From positions 1 to 64,000 of the forward strand of contig JAWLBY010000008.1 in assembly GCA_041687455.1 (NCBI GenBank): a DNA stretch of 64,000 bases, written 5' to 3'. This document shows, piece after piece, positions 32,629-41,459 of the stretch (positions are counted from its first letter, which is position 1; the number at the start of each line of letters is the position of its first letter). Origin of the DNA: JAWLBY01 sp041687455 (GTDB taxonomy: Bacteria > Pseudomonadota > Gammaproteobacteria > Xanthomonadales > Xanthomonadaceae). The notes below the pieces were generated by a model, which saw only the letters and a list, made by a program, of their open reading frames with translations, was not told where the DNA came from and made no database searches. The translations under genes and the position numbers were made by a program.

Positions 32629-32680
32629 TGTTGGCAATGGACGAAGTGCCCCACCCGGCACCGGAAGGCGAGAAAGCAGC

Positions 32681-32920
32681 GTGACATCGATCATTCGAGC
32701 GACGCGCGAAACCCTGTCGAACCCGTACAGCTACCTCGGCTCGATGGCCGTCGGCAGCCTGACGTTTCTCGCCAGGGACGCGCGCCTTGGCTACCTGGTG
32801 CCGTTCCTCGTTCCTTTCGTGGTGCAGGCGTTCGCCCGCTACCTGGCCGCGCGCGAGCGCGAACGGCCGCCGGCCGGGTCCACACCCATGCACGCCAACC
32901 GGAAGCCCAATGACGCTTGA
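32681..32920 (+). CDS. Small membrane protein of 79 residues, GTG start
   Basis: A GTG at 32681 opens a frame with SIIRATRETLSNPYSYLGSM, two close hydrophobic stretches (MAVGSLTFLA, GYLVPFLVPFVVQAFARYL) and a basic tail. No family recognised. First gene after ECF-type element D, overlapping the next gene by 11 bases. The upstream extension of the frame would run through the promoter element, so the GTG is preferred. Confidence 0.6.
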   Translation: MTSIIRATRETLSNPYSYLGSMAVGSLTFLARDARLGYLVPFLVPFVVQAFARYLAARERERPPAGSTPMHANRKPNDA

Positions 32921-33491
32921 AGTTCATTACCTGGGCCGACTGCCGTTCTACGGCGATCGGGTGAGAAAACTGATCAAGACGCTTGCCGGCGAGGACGCGA
33001 CCTTCGGCAGCGTCGCCCGGAACCGCGATGATCTGAACGCACTGGTCCGAGCGATCCGCGGCTCCGCCAGCCCCGCCTTGATCCTGTCTCCCATTGCCCC
33101 CGCGCCGATGCTCGCCGACGTCTCGCCGGCGGCCGCGGCGATCGGCATGGACAGTGTCGAACTGGCGATCGCCTTCAGGGAAAAGCTCGGCAACCAGCAT
33201 GTCCCGATGCTGCTGCCGTTGGCCGGCAAGGCGTTTTCCGATCCGGCCATCGAAGTCGAACGCCTGGCGACCGCCGGCATCGAGAACGCCATGGTCGTGC
33301 TCGCCCCCAACCTGGCAGGTGCCTCGGACATCATCGCCAACCCGGCGTTCCGGGTTCCGAAAGCGACGGCCGAGAGCATCCTCGCTGCATTCATCGCCGG
33401 TAACCAGCGAGGCCGCCCCGCCACGTCACTGGCCGCGCTCGCCCGGAACCGCCGTCAACCGATCGCGGCGGCCTCCGCAACGGCTCGATGA
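32910..33491 (+). CDS. Unknown protein, 193 residues
   Basis: A soluble protein starting MTLEVHYLGRLPFYGDRVRK, with an alternating helix/strand look (ALVRAIRGSASPALILSPIA, IENAMVVLAPNLAGASDIIA). I do not recognise a family. It has no signal peptide, no cysteines and a basic, low-complexity end. It overlaps the 79-residue gene and is followed 43 bases on by the peroxiredoxin-like gene, so the three form an operon under element D. Confidence 0.65.
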   Translation: MTLEVHYLGRLPFYGDRVRKLIKTLAGEDATFGSVARNRDDLNALVRAIRGSASPALILSPIAPAPMLADVSPAAAAIGMDSVELAIAFREKLGNQHVPMLLPLAGKAFSDPAIEVERLATAGIENAMVVLAPNLAGASDIIANPAFRVPKATAESILAAFIAGNQRGRPATSLAALARNRRQPIAAASATAR

Positions 33492-33534
33492 GCCCTGTCG
33501 CGATCCCCGTCACTCCACGCAAGGAACCGCACCG

Positions 33535-34089
33535 ATGCGCATCTCGGCCCCCAGTCCAGCTCCTTTGATGGTGTTGATCGATATCGATGGCCAACCGGTG
33601 GGAATCGGCGGCAGTGGCAGGAAGATGCTGCTGTCGTTCTTCCGCGAGGCCAACTGCCCGTTCTGCAACTTCCGCGTCTACGAATTGACCCACAACTTCC
33701 AGCACCTGTCGGAGATGGGTCTGGACATCGTCGCGGTGTTCGCTTCCGGCGAGCCGGACGTACGCAAGTTCATCGCCCGCCAACCGCGGCCGTTCCGCAT
33801 GGTCGCCGATTTCGATCGGCGGGCCCACGAGCGGTACGGCATCGAGTCCTCGATGGGAGGCAAGCTGCGGGCGATGTTCCGTCGCGCCGGAGCGATGCTG
33901 CGCGGCCTGCGCCAGACCGGTCTGGCCGGGATGGCAACCGGCAACCTGTTGCCGGCCGACTTCCTGATCGACGAGCAGGGCCGGGTGGTGGAGACGTACT
34001 ACGGCCGCGACGCCGCCGACCACATCCCGCTCGAGCGGATCGAACGGTTTCTCGCGCGCGGCCTGCTGCAGCAGAAGCAGGCCGCCTGA
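33535..34089 (+). CDS. Peroxiredoxin-like (AhpC/TSA fold) protein with CPFC
   Basis: A 184-residue thioredoxin-fold protein with a redox motif NCPFCNFRVYEL, an AVFASGEPDVRKFI strand-helix region and a GNLLPADFLIDEQGRVVETY end typical of redoxins. It probably reduces peroxides or a protein/metalloid substrate using the CxxC pair. The ATG at 33535 has AAGGAA upstream. The family is one of several peroxiredoxin-like groups; I cannot give the exact substrate. Third gene of the element D operon. Confidence 0.8.
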   Translation: MRISAPSPAPLMVLIDIDGQPVGIGGSGRKMLLSFFREANCPFCNFRVYELTHNFQHLSEMGLDIVAVFASGEPDVRKFIARQPRPFRMVADFDRRAHERYGIESSMGGKLRAMFRRAGAMLRGLRQTGLAGMATGNLLPADFLIDEQGRVVETYYGRDAADHIPLERIERFLARGLLQQKQAA

Positions 34090-34291
34090 CGCCACGCCGC
34101 GGACATTCGCGCCGATCTCGATACCGACAAGCGCCCCATCTGCCGGGCAGCAAGCTCCGCATCTGCGTCGCTGCGGTCGGCGTCGGCAGTGGCGTCGCGT
34201 GGCGCCGGTCGAACCATGCGTTCCGACGTCTCGCCGCTTACGCGATCCGCCACGCGCGTGAGCGTGTCACCCGATCATCCGGAGCATTGCC

Positions 34292-34750
34292 ATGACCCGA
34301 CACGACCCGCCCCATCGCGTCCTATTTCTCTGCACCCACAACTCGGCGCGCAGCATCCTCGGCGAGGCGCTCGCCAACCACCTCGGCAACGGCCGGTTGC
34401 TGGCCTGCAGCGCCGGCAGCCATCCATCCGGACGCGTCAATCCCTACGCACTGCAGACGTTGCGCCGCCTCGGCATCGCCACCGACGGGCTGCACAGCAA
34501 GTCGTGGGACGAGTTTGCGCGGCCCGGCGCTCCGGCCCTCGATCTGGTCATCACCGTCTGCGCCAATGCCGCCGGCGAGGCTTGCCCGGCATGGCCCGGA
34601 CGTCCGCACAGCGAGCACTGGGAGCATGCGGATCCGTCCAGCGTCCACGGCAACCCGGTTGCGATCGAGCAGGCGTTTCTGGACACCGCCGCGTCGTTGC
34701 GCCGGCACATCGAAGCGTTGATCCAGCGCCTGGCAGCAGCTCTCGGATGA
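34292..34750 (+). CDS. arsC: Arsenate reductase ArsC (low-molecular-weight phosphatase type)
   Basis: A 152-residue protein with the P-loop LFLCTHNSARS (C14, R20) and the downstream cysteine pair C90 and C98 (TVCANAAGEACPAW) that form the disulfide cascade of thioredoxin-coupled arsenate reductases. It reduces arsenate to arsenite, supplying the substrate for ArsM. It lacks any ECF-type element in the 200 bases before it, so it may be separately or constitutively expressed. No arsR, arsB or acr3 efflux gene is seen nearby. Confidence 0.9.
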   Translation: MTRHDPPHRVLFLCTHNSARSILGEALANHLGNGRLLACSAGSHPSGRVNPYALQTLRRLGIATDGLHSKSWDEFARPGAPALDLVITVCANAAGEACPAWPGRPHSEHWEHADPSSVHGNPVAIEQAFLDTAASLRRHIEALIQRLAAALG

Positions 34751-35148
34751 CTGTCTGCGCATTGCCGCCCGGGCAGCGCGCAGACACGGCAATCACGATC
34801 CCGTGAGGCCTTGCGTTCATGCAGGTGTCCAGACGCAGCTTCGGTCAGCCCGCGTACGAAGCGATGTGCCGCATCGATCGTGTCGGCCAGCTCCTGTCGA
34901 TCAGGCCGCGACTGCAGCGCCTTGACTCGAACCGGGCCGGTCTGGCCGATCACGATCCAACGGGCCGGCGTCGGCAGCCGTTCTCCGGGCAGGTAGCTGT
35001 AGAAAGTAGCAAGTACGACAGGGCCGATCACCGACACCGAAGTCGCAAACGCACCGCGATCTGAAACGACGCTCCGCATCCGCCCCCTTCCGCCAGTGCA
35101 GGCGACCAGCGCCGGCACGAGCACACACTCTCAGGGCTCATCTACCGG
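34751..35148. other. Region with a possible gene remnant on the minus strand
   Basis: About 400 bases between arsC and the beta-propeller gene. A minus-strand frame from 35082 (MRSVVSDRGAFATSVSVIGP, then LPTPARWIVIGQTGPVRVK) has protein-like composition but no stop before it runs antisense into arsC. It could be a decayed gene with a lost stop; no family was recognised. Confidence 0.3.
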
Positions 35149-37134
35149 TCAGTTCAGCTCGATGCTGCGCAGGATCGAGAGCGCACCGCTGTCGATTTTC
35201 AGTTCGCGCAGCAGGCCGCCGCTCAGACCGAACAGGCGATCGCCGATGAAGAATACGCGGGCGTTGCCGTACCAGTCGTAGCAATGCTCGTCGCAGTGTA
35301 CGGCCTGCTGCATGTCGACGATCGCCGGTGCATCGAGGCGGCCGTGCGGCAGCTCGAACAGCGCGAGATCACTGACGACCTCCCAGTAGTCATCGACGTC
35401 ATCGCCGATTACCGGCATGCCGAACACCCAACGACCATCGATGCGGCCGGCGTTGAAGGCGTGGCTTCGCGACTCCGACGGCACGTAGCCGGGGATCGCG
35501 AGGCTGTCGCTGGCCACCACCGCTGCGTCGCTGTCGTCGATCAGCGACAGCCGCCAGTTCCCTTCCGGGTCGGTGCCCGAGGTCAGCACCACCGGTCCAA
35601 GCGGTTCGATCAGCTCGACTGAATGGGTGCTGGGGATCGATTGCGTCGACGCGCCGGAAAGCGGCTGCCGCAACAACGGCGGCATCGTGTCGGAACCGGG
35701 CAGCTCGCGCATGGACCAGGCATGCGCACCGATCCACAAGGCATTGCGGGTGAATCGAAAGGTTCGATGCGCATCGGCCACTGCGAGCCGCGCCACGACA
35801 TCGGCCGGATGCTCGCCGGACGCATCGAACGCAGCGGACGCCGCACGCCAGAGCGTCACTTCGCGACGGTCGTCCCCGAGTTCGCGGTCGGTGGTGACGA
35901 ACAGGTCGCCATCACGCTCCAGGAACGAAAACTGGTTTCCAGTGATGCCGTCGAGGCGAACCACGCCGAGCTCGCCGGCATCGTCGAAGGGAATGCGATA
36001 GACGAGCGTGTAGCGCTGCGCACGCAGGTCGCGCAGCGTGTCATCGAAGTTCACGCGCCAGCGCTCGAAACGGGGATCGAGATGGACGCGCTCGTGCCAC
36101 TCGGAAATCGAGAGATAGGCGGCATGCGATGAGGCATAGAACTCGTGCTCGCTCGATCCGATCAGGCCGGTAGCCCGACACTCCATGCTGCCGGCGGCAA
36201 GCCGGTGCAACGGGCAGCGCAGTACGACGTGCAGCTTTGGATGCCGGACGATCGCCAGCGGAAGATGCACGTCCTCGGGCTCGACCAACGACTGCCACTG
36301 CGCCGGATCGAGATCGCGACGGCTCCACTCCGGCCAGTGTCCGGAAGCGCCGTCCAGCGCCATCGACAGCGATATCAGCAGATTCTCGCCTTCGATGCGG
36401 GCACCGTAGTTCGAGCCGCTGAAGTAGTCGTCGACGCGCAGCCAGTAGCGCAGCCGATGAGTCAGTCGTCCGTCGGAAGCGACGTCGAACAGCGAAAGCT
36501 CGGCGGCCTCCGAACTCCAGTTGAAGCCGAGCAGCACGAGCATGCCGTCTACGGCGAGCAGCTCGTCGTACCAGGTCGTGCGGTCGTCCTCGATATCAGT
36601 GGCGACGACCAGCGTGTCGGAAACGCGGAGATCCGGGCGGCGGTCGACGACAAGGTCGATCACGTGCAGCTTGCCTTCGCGCAGCACGAACAGCCGGTCT
36701 CCGAGCTTCTTCACGATGTCGCCTTCGTCGACGCCCTGCTCCTGGTTGTTGGTGATGATGTCGGCGGCATCAATCCGACTCCCGGTGACCTCGATTCGAT
36801 CGAGATGGGCGCCTTCCTCCTGGGGTTTGCACGACCAATGACCGAGGTTCGCCGGCAACGCGCAGAAGCTTCGTTGGCGGTGGGCATCGGCCTCTTCGAA
36901 CCAGGTGCGGTTGGCGTCGACATAGGCGAGCAGTTGTCTGGACGATCCGGCCTTGCGCAAGCTGGCAGCTCGCACCGCTTCGTCACCGATGTTCCGACGA
37001 GACTCCATTCCGGCACAGCCAGTCAGCAGCGCCGCTGCCAGACCAAGCACGGCGAGCAACAGCGCGCCGCGCCGGAGCGTGACAGCCGCATCCACATCGT
37101 CGCGGCGTGCGCGGGAGCGTTGATAGCAGTGCAT
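35149..37134 (-). CDS. Lipoprotein with beta-propeller domain (Beta_propel family)
   Basis: A 661-residue outer lipoprotein with a lipobox LLTGC (C40 from the first ATG) and the Beta_propel family domain, including TNNQEQGVDEGDIVKKLGDR near the start and repeated strand-rich blades. The function of this family is unknown; members are exported in many bacteria. The GTG at 37083 (VTLRRGALLLAVLGLAAALL) gives a better-sized signal peptide than the upstream ATG used here. It stands alone between gene-poor stretches. Confidence 0.82.
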   Translation of the reverse strand: MHCYQRSRARRDDVDAAVTLRRGALLLAVLGLAAALLTGCAGMESRRNIGDEAVRAASLRKAGSSRQLLAYVDANRTWFEEADAHRQRSFCALPANLGHWSCKPQEEGAHLDRIEVTGSRIDAADIITNNQEQGVDEGDIVKKLGDRLFVLREGKLHVIDLVVDRRPDLRVSDTLVVATDIEDDRTTWYDELLAVDGMLVLLGFNWSSEAAELSLFDVASDGRLTHRLRYWLRVDDYFSGSNYGARIEGENLLISLSMALDGASGHWPEWSRRDLDPAQWQSLVEPEDVHLPLAIVRHPKLHVVLRCPLHRLAAGSMECRATGLIGSSEHEFYASSHAAYLSISEWHERVHLDPRFERWRVNFDDTLRDLRAQRYTLVYRIPFDDAGELGVVRLDGITGNQFSFLERDGDLFVTTDRELGDDRREVTLWRAASAAFDASGEHPADVVARLAVADAHRTFRFTRNALWIGAHAWSMRELPGSDTMPPLLRQPLSGASTQSIPSTHSVELIEPLGPVVLTSGTDPEGNWRLSLIDDSDAAVVASDSLAIPGYVPSESRSHAFNAGRIDGRWVFGMPVIGDDVDDYWEVVSDLALFELPHGRLDAPAIVDMQQAVHCDEHCYDWYGNARVFFIGDRLFGLSGGLLRELKIDSGALSILRSIELN

Positions 37135-37581
37135 TCCGGGTCCGGGCGGTCAGGATGGCTGGACGGTAGCATGCTGCAGAACACCGGCAAGCACGCGGGC
37201 AATGCAGCGTCGAGCGCTACCTCGCGCAGGCGCACGCCACGGATGCGCGCTTCGGGTGATGGCGGCCGTTCGAGAGGCGATTCAGTCGCGTGCGGACAAC
37301 TCGCATGCTGCTGCGTGCATGCCATCTCAACGAGGGCCCGGATCCGCTACCGCCACCGACATCACATTCCCGACAGTCGGCGACCTGATCCGATGGCGAG
37401 CAAGCCGGGCCGCAGTGTAACCTCGCACGTCTGCCGCGTTGTGCGCGGCGCTCCGGACCGATGGGCCACCGCGCCCGATCGCATCCGAAGGATGCAGTGG
37501 TTGCCGGCGCAACGTCTCCGACGTTCGCATTCGGTCAGCCCGATGCCGGCGCGCGCCGGCCGTTCATGGGGAGAGGTTCCA
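37135..37581. other. Intergenic region, no gene seen
   Basis: About 450 bases between divergent genes. Open frames on both strands lack protein character. It should carry the promoter for the secreted-protein operon at 37582 and the beta-propeller gene. Confidence 0.4.
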
Positions 37582-37869
37582 GTGCCTTCGACTTCGAACG
37601 CAGGCCGGCGGCTCCGACGCCTGCTCGCCTGCCTGCTCGCTGCCGCACTTGCGTTCGGCGCACTCGCCGACACGCGTATCGAGCGCCACGTGATTGCCGG
37701 CGGCGGCGGCAGCTCGAGCGGCACCGACCATGTGCTGAACGGCACGATCGGGCAACCCGTCGTCGGCGCCTCGTCGGACTCACGCCACGCCGCCGGCGCT
37801 GGTTTCTGGGACCGCACCGGCAGCCACGCGATCGTCTTCGCCAATGGATTCGAACAGAGGGGACAGTGA
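37582..37869 (+). CDS. Short secreted protein with GTIGQP motif and IVFANGFE tail
   Basis: A 95-residue exported protein from a GTG preceded by GGGGAGAGG. The signal peptide is RRLLACLLAAALAFGALA; then comes GGGGSSSGTDHVLNGTIGQP, a pattern often seen in secreted proteins that end in a GGFW-like strand (here GAGFWDR), and the tail AIVFANGFEQRGQ. It resembles the C-terminal halves of larger bacterial secreted proteins. It is 2 bases from the collagen-like gene, so it is probably co-expressed with it. Confidence 0.7.
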   Translation: MPSTSNAGRRLRRLLACLLAAALAFGALADTRIERHVIAGGGGSSSGTDHVLNGTIGQPVVGASSDSRHAAGAGFWDRTGSHAIVFANGFEQRGQ

Positions 37870-37871
37870 AC

Positions 37872-39542
37872 ATGTGGACACGCACACGCTCGACCGGGCT
37901 GGCACTGGCACTGGCAATCGCCGGGAGCGCATCGGGCGCGCCGCAGACGACGTCGTTCACCTACCAGGGGTCACTGGTGATGAACAGCCAGCGCGTCGAC
38001 GGCATCCGTGACCTGACGTTCACGCTGTACGACGCCGAGACCGGCGGTGCTGCCGTCGGCGATCCGATCGTCGCCAACGACTACCCGGTGCTCGAAGGAC
38101 TGCTGACGATCGACCTGTCGTTCCCGGGCGCGTTCACCGGCGAACAACGCTGGCTCGAGATCGCCATCGATGGCGAAGTGCTGTCGCCGCGACAGCCGGT
38201 CACGGCGGTGCCGGTGGCATTGTTCGCGCTGAATTCCGCCGCCGGTCCGCAGGGCGAACCGGGCCCGCAAGGCCCGGCCGGGCCGCAGGGCGACACCGGC
38301 CCGCAAGGCCCGGCTGGTCCGCAGGGCGACACCGGCCTGCAGGGCCCGGCCGGTCCGCAGGGCGACACCGGGCCGCAAGGCCCGGCCGGGCCGCAGGGCG
38401 ACACCGGGCCGCAAGGCCCGGCCGGTCCGCAGGGCGACACCGGGCCGCAGGGCCCGGCCGGTCCGCAGGGCGACACCGGGCCGCAAGGCCCGGCCGGTCC
38501 GCAGGGCGACGCCGGCGCGCAGGGCCCAGCCGGTCCGCAGGGCGACACCGGTGCGACAGGTCCGGCCGGCCCGCAGGGCAACACAGGCGCGACAGGCGCC
38601 ACCGGTCCACAGGGCCCGTCGGGCGCACTCGGCGTCTATGGCGACGGCTCGGCGGGTTCGCTCAGCGTCTCGGTCGGCAACACGCTCGATCTGACCACCA
38701 CGGCAGGCGTGAACAGCCTGGCCGGCAAGCAGAACCTGCAGTTCACGTCGATCACCGTCTCCGGCACCCTGATCGTGCCGAGCGGCACCGTGTTGCGCGC
38801 CACTGGCGATGTCATCGTCAGTGGCACGATCACGGTCGCTACCGGCGCGCAGGACAACGGCGCCGGGCCGCCGCATCCGGGCGTGTCGCTGGCGGCTCCG
38901 GGCAACGGCGTGGGTGGCGTCGGCCTCGGCATGCTCGGCGCGGCGTCACTGACCCGGCCGCCGGCGGCCGCCGGCGGATCGGGCGATCTGACCACCAGCG
39001 GCAGCGGCGGCCAGGGCGGCGGCTCGCTGCTGATCGCCGCACAGGGCAACGTCAGCGTCCTCGCGGGCGGTTCGATCAATGCCAATGGCGCCAGCGGCAG
39101 CAACACCGGCAGCTCGGGCGATGTCAGCGGCGCCGGCGGCGGTGCCGGCGGCATCATCGTGATTGCCGCCAAGGGCAGCCTGAGCGTTGCGGGCGCGTTG
39201 CGCGCGAACGGCGGCAGCGGTGCTGCCGGCCTCGACTTCAACGGCGGCACCAATGGCGCCGGCGGCGGTGGCGGCGGCGGTGGCGGCATCATCCATCTGA
39301 TCGCGTCGTCGACGCCGTCGGTGACCGGTACGACGCAGGCCAATGGCGGTGCCGCCGGCACCGACGTCCAGGGCAGCAGCACGACGACCGTCGGCCAGGG
39401 CGGCGGTGCCTGCGGCGGCAACGGCGGCGCGGGTGGCGGCAATGCGTTTTTCGGCGCGCCGTTCACGGCGGCCACCGCGGGGTCGGCCGGCTACCTGCTG
39501 ACCAGCACCGTTCCGGCGCCGGAGAACCTGCTGCTGCCGTAG
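37872..39542 (+). CDS. Secreted collagen-like protein
   Basis: A 556-residue protein with a signal peptide (LALALAIAGSASG), an N-terminal beta-rich domain (about 30-120, FTYQGSLVMNSQRVDGIRDL), about 43 Gly-X-Y triplets (GPQGPAGPQGDT units), and a Gly-rich C-terminal region with repeated strand-like IIVIAAKGSLSV and GGIIHLIAS. Bacterial collagen-like proteins form surface filaments or bind host and environmental polymers. ATG at 37872; an in-frame GTG at 37866 is possible. No anchor was recognised. Confidence 0.88.
   Translation: MWTRTRSTGLALALAIAGSASGAPQTTSFTYQGSLVMNSQRVDGIRDLTFTLYDAETGGAAVGDPIVANDYPVLEGLLTIDLSFPGAFTGEQRWLEIAIDGEVLSPRQPVTAVPVALFALNSAAGPQGEPGPQGPAGPQGDTGPQGPAGPQGDTGLQGPAGPQGDTGPQGPAGPQGDTGPQGPAGPQGDTGPQGPAGPQGDTGPQGPAGPQGDAGAQGPAGPQGDTGATGPAGPQGNTGATGATGPQGPSGALGVYGDGSAGSLSVSVGNTLDLTTTAGVNSLAGKQNLQFTSITVSGTLIVPSGTVLRATGDVIVSGTITVATGAQDNGAGPPHPGVSLAAPGNGVGGVGLGMLGAASLTRPPAAAGGSGDLTTSGSGGQGGGSLLIAAQGNVSVLAGGSINANGASGSNTGSSGDVSGAGGGAGGIIVIAAKGSLSVAGALRANGGSGAAGLDFNGGTNGAGGGGGGGGGIIHLIASSTPSVTGTTQANGGAAGTDVQGSSTTTVGQGGGACGGNGGAGGGNAFFGAPFTAATAGSAGYLLTSTVPAPENLLLP
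38244..38630 (+). repeat. Collagen-like coding repeat, 36-bp unit
   Basis: Tandem 36-bp units encode GPQGPAGPQGDT and variants. The units are near identical at the DNA level, so copy number may vary. The later units drift to GATGPAGPQGNT and GATGATGPQGPS. Confidence 0.9.
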
Positions 39543-39698
39543 CCTGCCTCGCGAGTCCGGCGCCGATCCGGCCTCGCCGCAGCGATTCGGGCAGGGATCG
39601 TCCGCGTCGCTGCCCGGCAGACAGAACGGCCTGCCTCCGGCCGGCGTTTTCCCGATCGGCCGGCTGACCGGCACCGGCTCACTCGCCGGTGCGTGGGC

Positions 39699-41096
39699 TC
39701 ATGACGGCGGCGCGTTGCGTTCGGCCCGCGACGCGCCGAGCACAAGCAGCAGCGCGATCCAGCCGGCCAGCGCCGGCCACAGCAGGTAGCGCAGCTCGGC
39801 CGACGGCGCGATCCAGAAATACGGGATGGCGTAGCAGGCGGCGCTGCCGAGCAGCATCCAGACAACCTGCCGATGGCGTCGCTCGCGACGCCGCACCCGC
39901 GCTGCCGCGATCAGCGAGCCGAGCAGCCAGATCGCGCCGCCACTGTACAGACCGACACGATGCAGGCCCGACAGCAGCGCGCGATAGCGCGCATGCGCGC
40001 CGGGCCAGCCGCCCTCGATCGGCGGGTTGTCGGCGAACGGCGTGATCCGCGGGCTTTCGGCGAGGCCGCGCAGGTCGCCGTGCTGCGGGCCGAGCAGCGC
40101 GACGAACAGGCGCGTCCGATGCGCCCAGTAGGCGGCGGTCGCCCAGCTTTCGCGCCATGCCGCGCGCAGATCGTCGCGCTGCTCGCGGCTCAACGGCGCC
40201 GAGGTCGGATCGACGACGCCGCTCGACGTGCGGGCGAACAGCCAGGTCGCCGAATGCGGGTGAAATGCCGCGACCAGCTCGTCGACATCGAGTCCGGCGC
40301 CGACCAGCGAGGCCGGAATCCGCTGCGTGCCGGTCGCGATCGACACCGCCTGCAGGTCGTACAGCGGCGTGACCGCCCAGGTATCGACGCGCTGCTCGAC
40401 CAGCGCATCGCGCAACAGCAGCGCCACCGAGTACATGCCGACGATGCCGACGAGCGCGGCCGTCCACAGCATCATGGCCGATCGCCGCGCGCCAGCGCCG
40501 CGCCGCGGCAGACGCAGCCACAGCGCGCCGAACAGCAACGGCGCCGCGGCCAGTATGCCGTTGTGCCGCAACGCCGCGACCGCGCACAGCAACACCGCGA
40601 TCGCCAGCGTGCGCAGCGGGCCGCGCCGGTCATCGGCGATCAGCGCAGCCGCGCTCAATGCGCTACCGGCCAGCAGCACGTCGGTCCAGATGTGCGGCAG
40701 CAGGATCAGCACGGTCGGACACAGCGGTCCGGCGATCGCGATCGTCCAGGCCAGCCGCCGCTGGCCACGACGCAGCGCGGTGGCCGCGAACGTGGCGAAT
40801 CCGATCGCGTACAGCAGCCACGCGAGCAGCAACGGACCGACCGGCCCGGGCAGGCCCGCCTGCAGCAAGCCACGCCACAGCAGCGGCAGCAACGGTGGTG
40901 CGATGTCGCCGAAGCGGCCATGGCGCGCCTGCCAGAACTGGTAGGCCGAGTCCCAGCTCAGGTAGCCCGGCCAGGCGGCGAGCACGACCACGGCGAGCAG
41001 CGCGCCCGGCAGCAGGCAGAGCCCGATCGCCTCGAGGCGCCGCTCGCCGCTGGCCGACCCACGCGCGGCGGCGACGTCGTTGGCCGGCGCCATCAT
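39699..41096 (-). CDS. Polytopic membrane protein, glycosyltransferase-C-like
   Basis: A 465-residue protein with about ten spans and an early acidic motif (GYLSWDSAYQFWQARHGRF) between the first two spans, where GT-C glycosyltransferases keep their catalytic Asp. Later loops contain LPHIWTDVLLAGSAL, and the C terminus is spans and a basic tail. A lipid-linked sugar transferase role is likely but not proven. It overlaps the glutaredoxin-like gene by 4 bases. Start at the ATGATG. Confidence 0.65.
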   Translation of the reverse strand: MMAPANDVAAARGSASGERRLEAIGLCLLPGALLAVVVLAAWPGYLSWDSAYQFWQARHGRFGDIAPPLLPLLWRGLLQAGLPGPVGPLLLAWLLYAIGFATFAATALRRGQRRLAWTIAIAGPLCPTVLILLPHIWTDVLLAGSALSAAALIADDRRGPLRTLAIAVLLCAVAALRHNGILAAAPLLFGALWLRLPRRGAGARRSAMMLWTAALVGIVGMYSVALLLRDALVEQRVDTWAVTPLYDLQAVSIATGTQRIPASLVGAGLDVDELVAAFHPHSATWLFARTSSGVVDPTSAPLSREQRDDLRAAWRESWATAAYWAHRTRLFVALLGPQHGDLRGLAESPRITPFADNPPIEGGWPGAHARYRALLSGLHRVGLYSGGAIWLLGSLIAAARVRRRERRHRQVVWMLLGSAACYAIPYFWIAPSAELRYLLWPALAGWIALLLVLGASRAERNAPPS

Positions 41097-41323
41097 GCGC
41101 CGAGCATCGCCCGCACCGCGGCGGCATCGAACGGCCAGTCGAGTTCGATCTGCCGGGCGCCGTCGCGCAGCACCGGCACGCGGATGCCGTAGCGCGCCTC
41201 GAGCTGCGGATCGTCGTCGATGAACACGCTGTCGAAGTCCGGCACGCGCGCCTCGGCCAATACCGCCAATGCCAGGTCGCACAGATGACATTCGTCGCGT
41301 TGGTACAGGATCAGGGCGCTCAT
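41093..41323 (-). CDS. Glutaredoxin-like protein (DUF836 type)
   Basis: A 76-residue thioredoxin-fold protein with a CHLC pair (YQRDECHLCDLALAVLAE) and VPVLRDG for the cis-Pro loop. This short type often reduces a specific partner or acts as a redox chaperone. It is translationally coupled to the polytopic membrane protein. Start at the ATG at 41323. Confidence 0.82.
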   Translation of the reverse strand: MSALILYQRDECHLCDLALAVLAEARVPDFDSVFIDDDPQLEARYGIRVPVLRDGARQIELDWPFDAAAVRAMLGA

Positions 41324-41459
41324 GGCTTCACTCGCTGCGCAGGTCGGCGGCACGCCGCGCCGGCGACCGCGACGGGTGGCGGGAACACGAACTGCGCGAG
41401 GCGTTCGAACATCGGCAGGCGGGATCAATAGAATAGCCGGCCACTTTCGGGAAACAGTC

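Noticed and set aside
38244..38630. CRISPR-like array in the collagen region
   Set aside because: The repeat encodes Gly-X-Y triplets inside a secreted protein and has no spacers.
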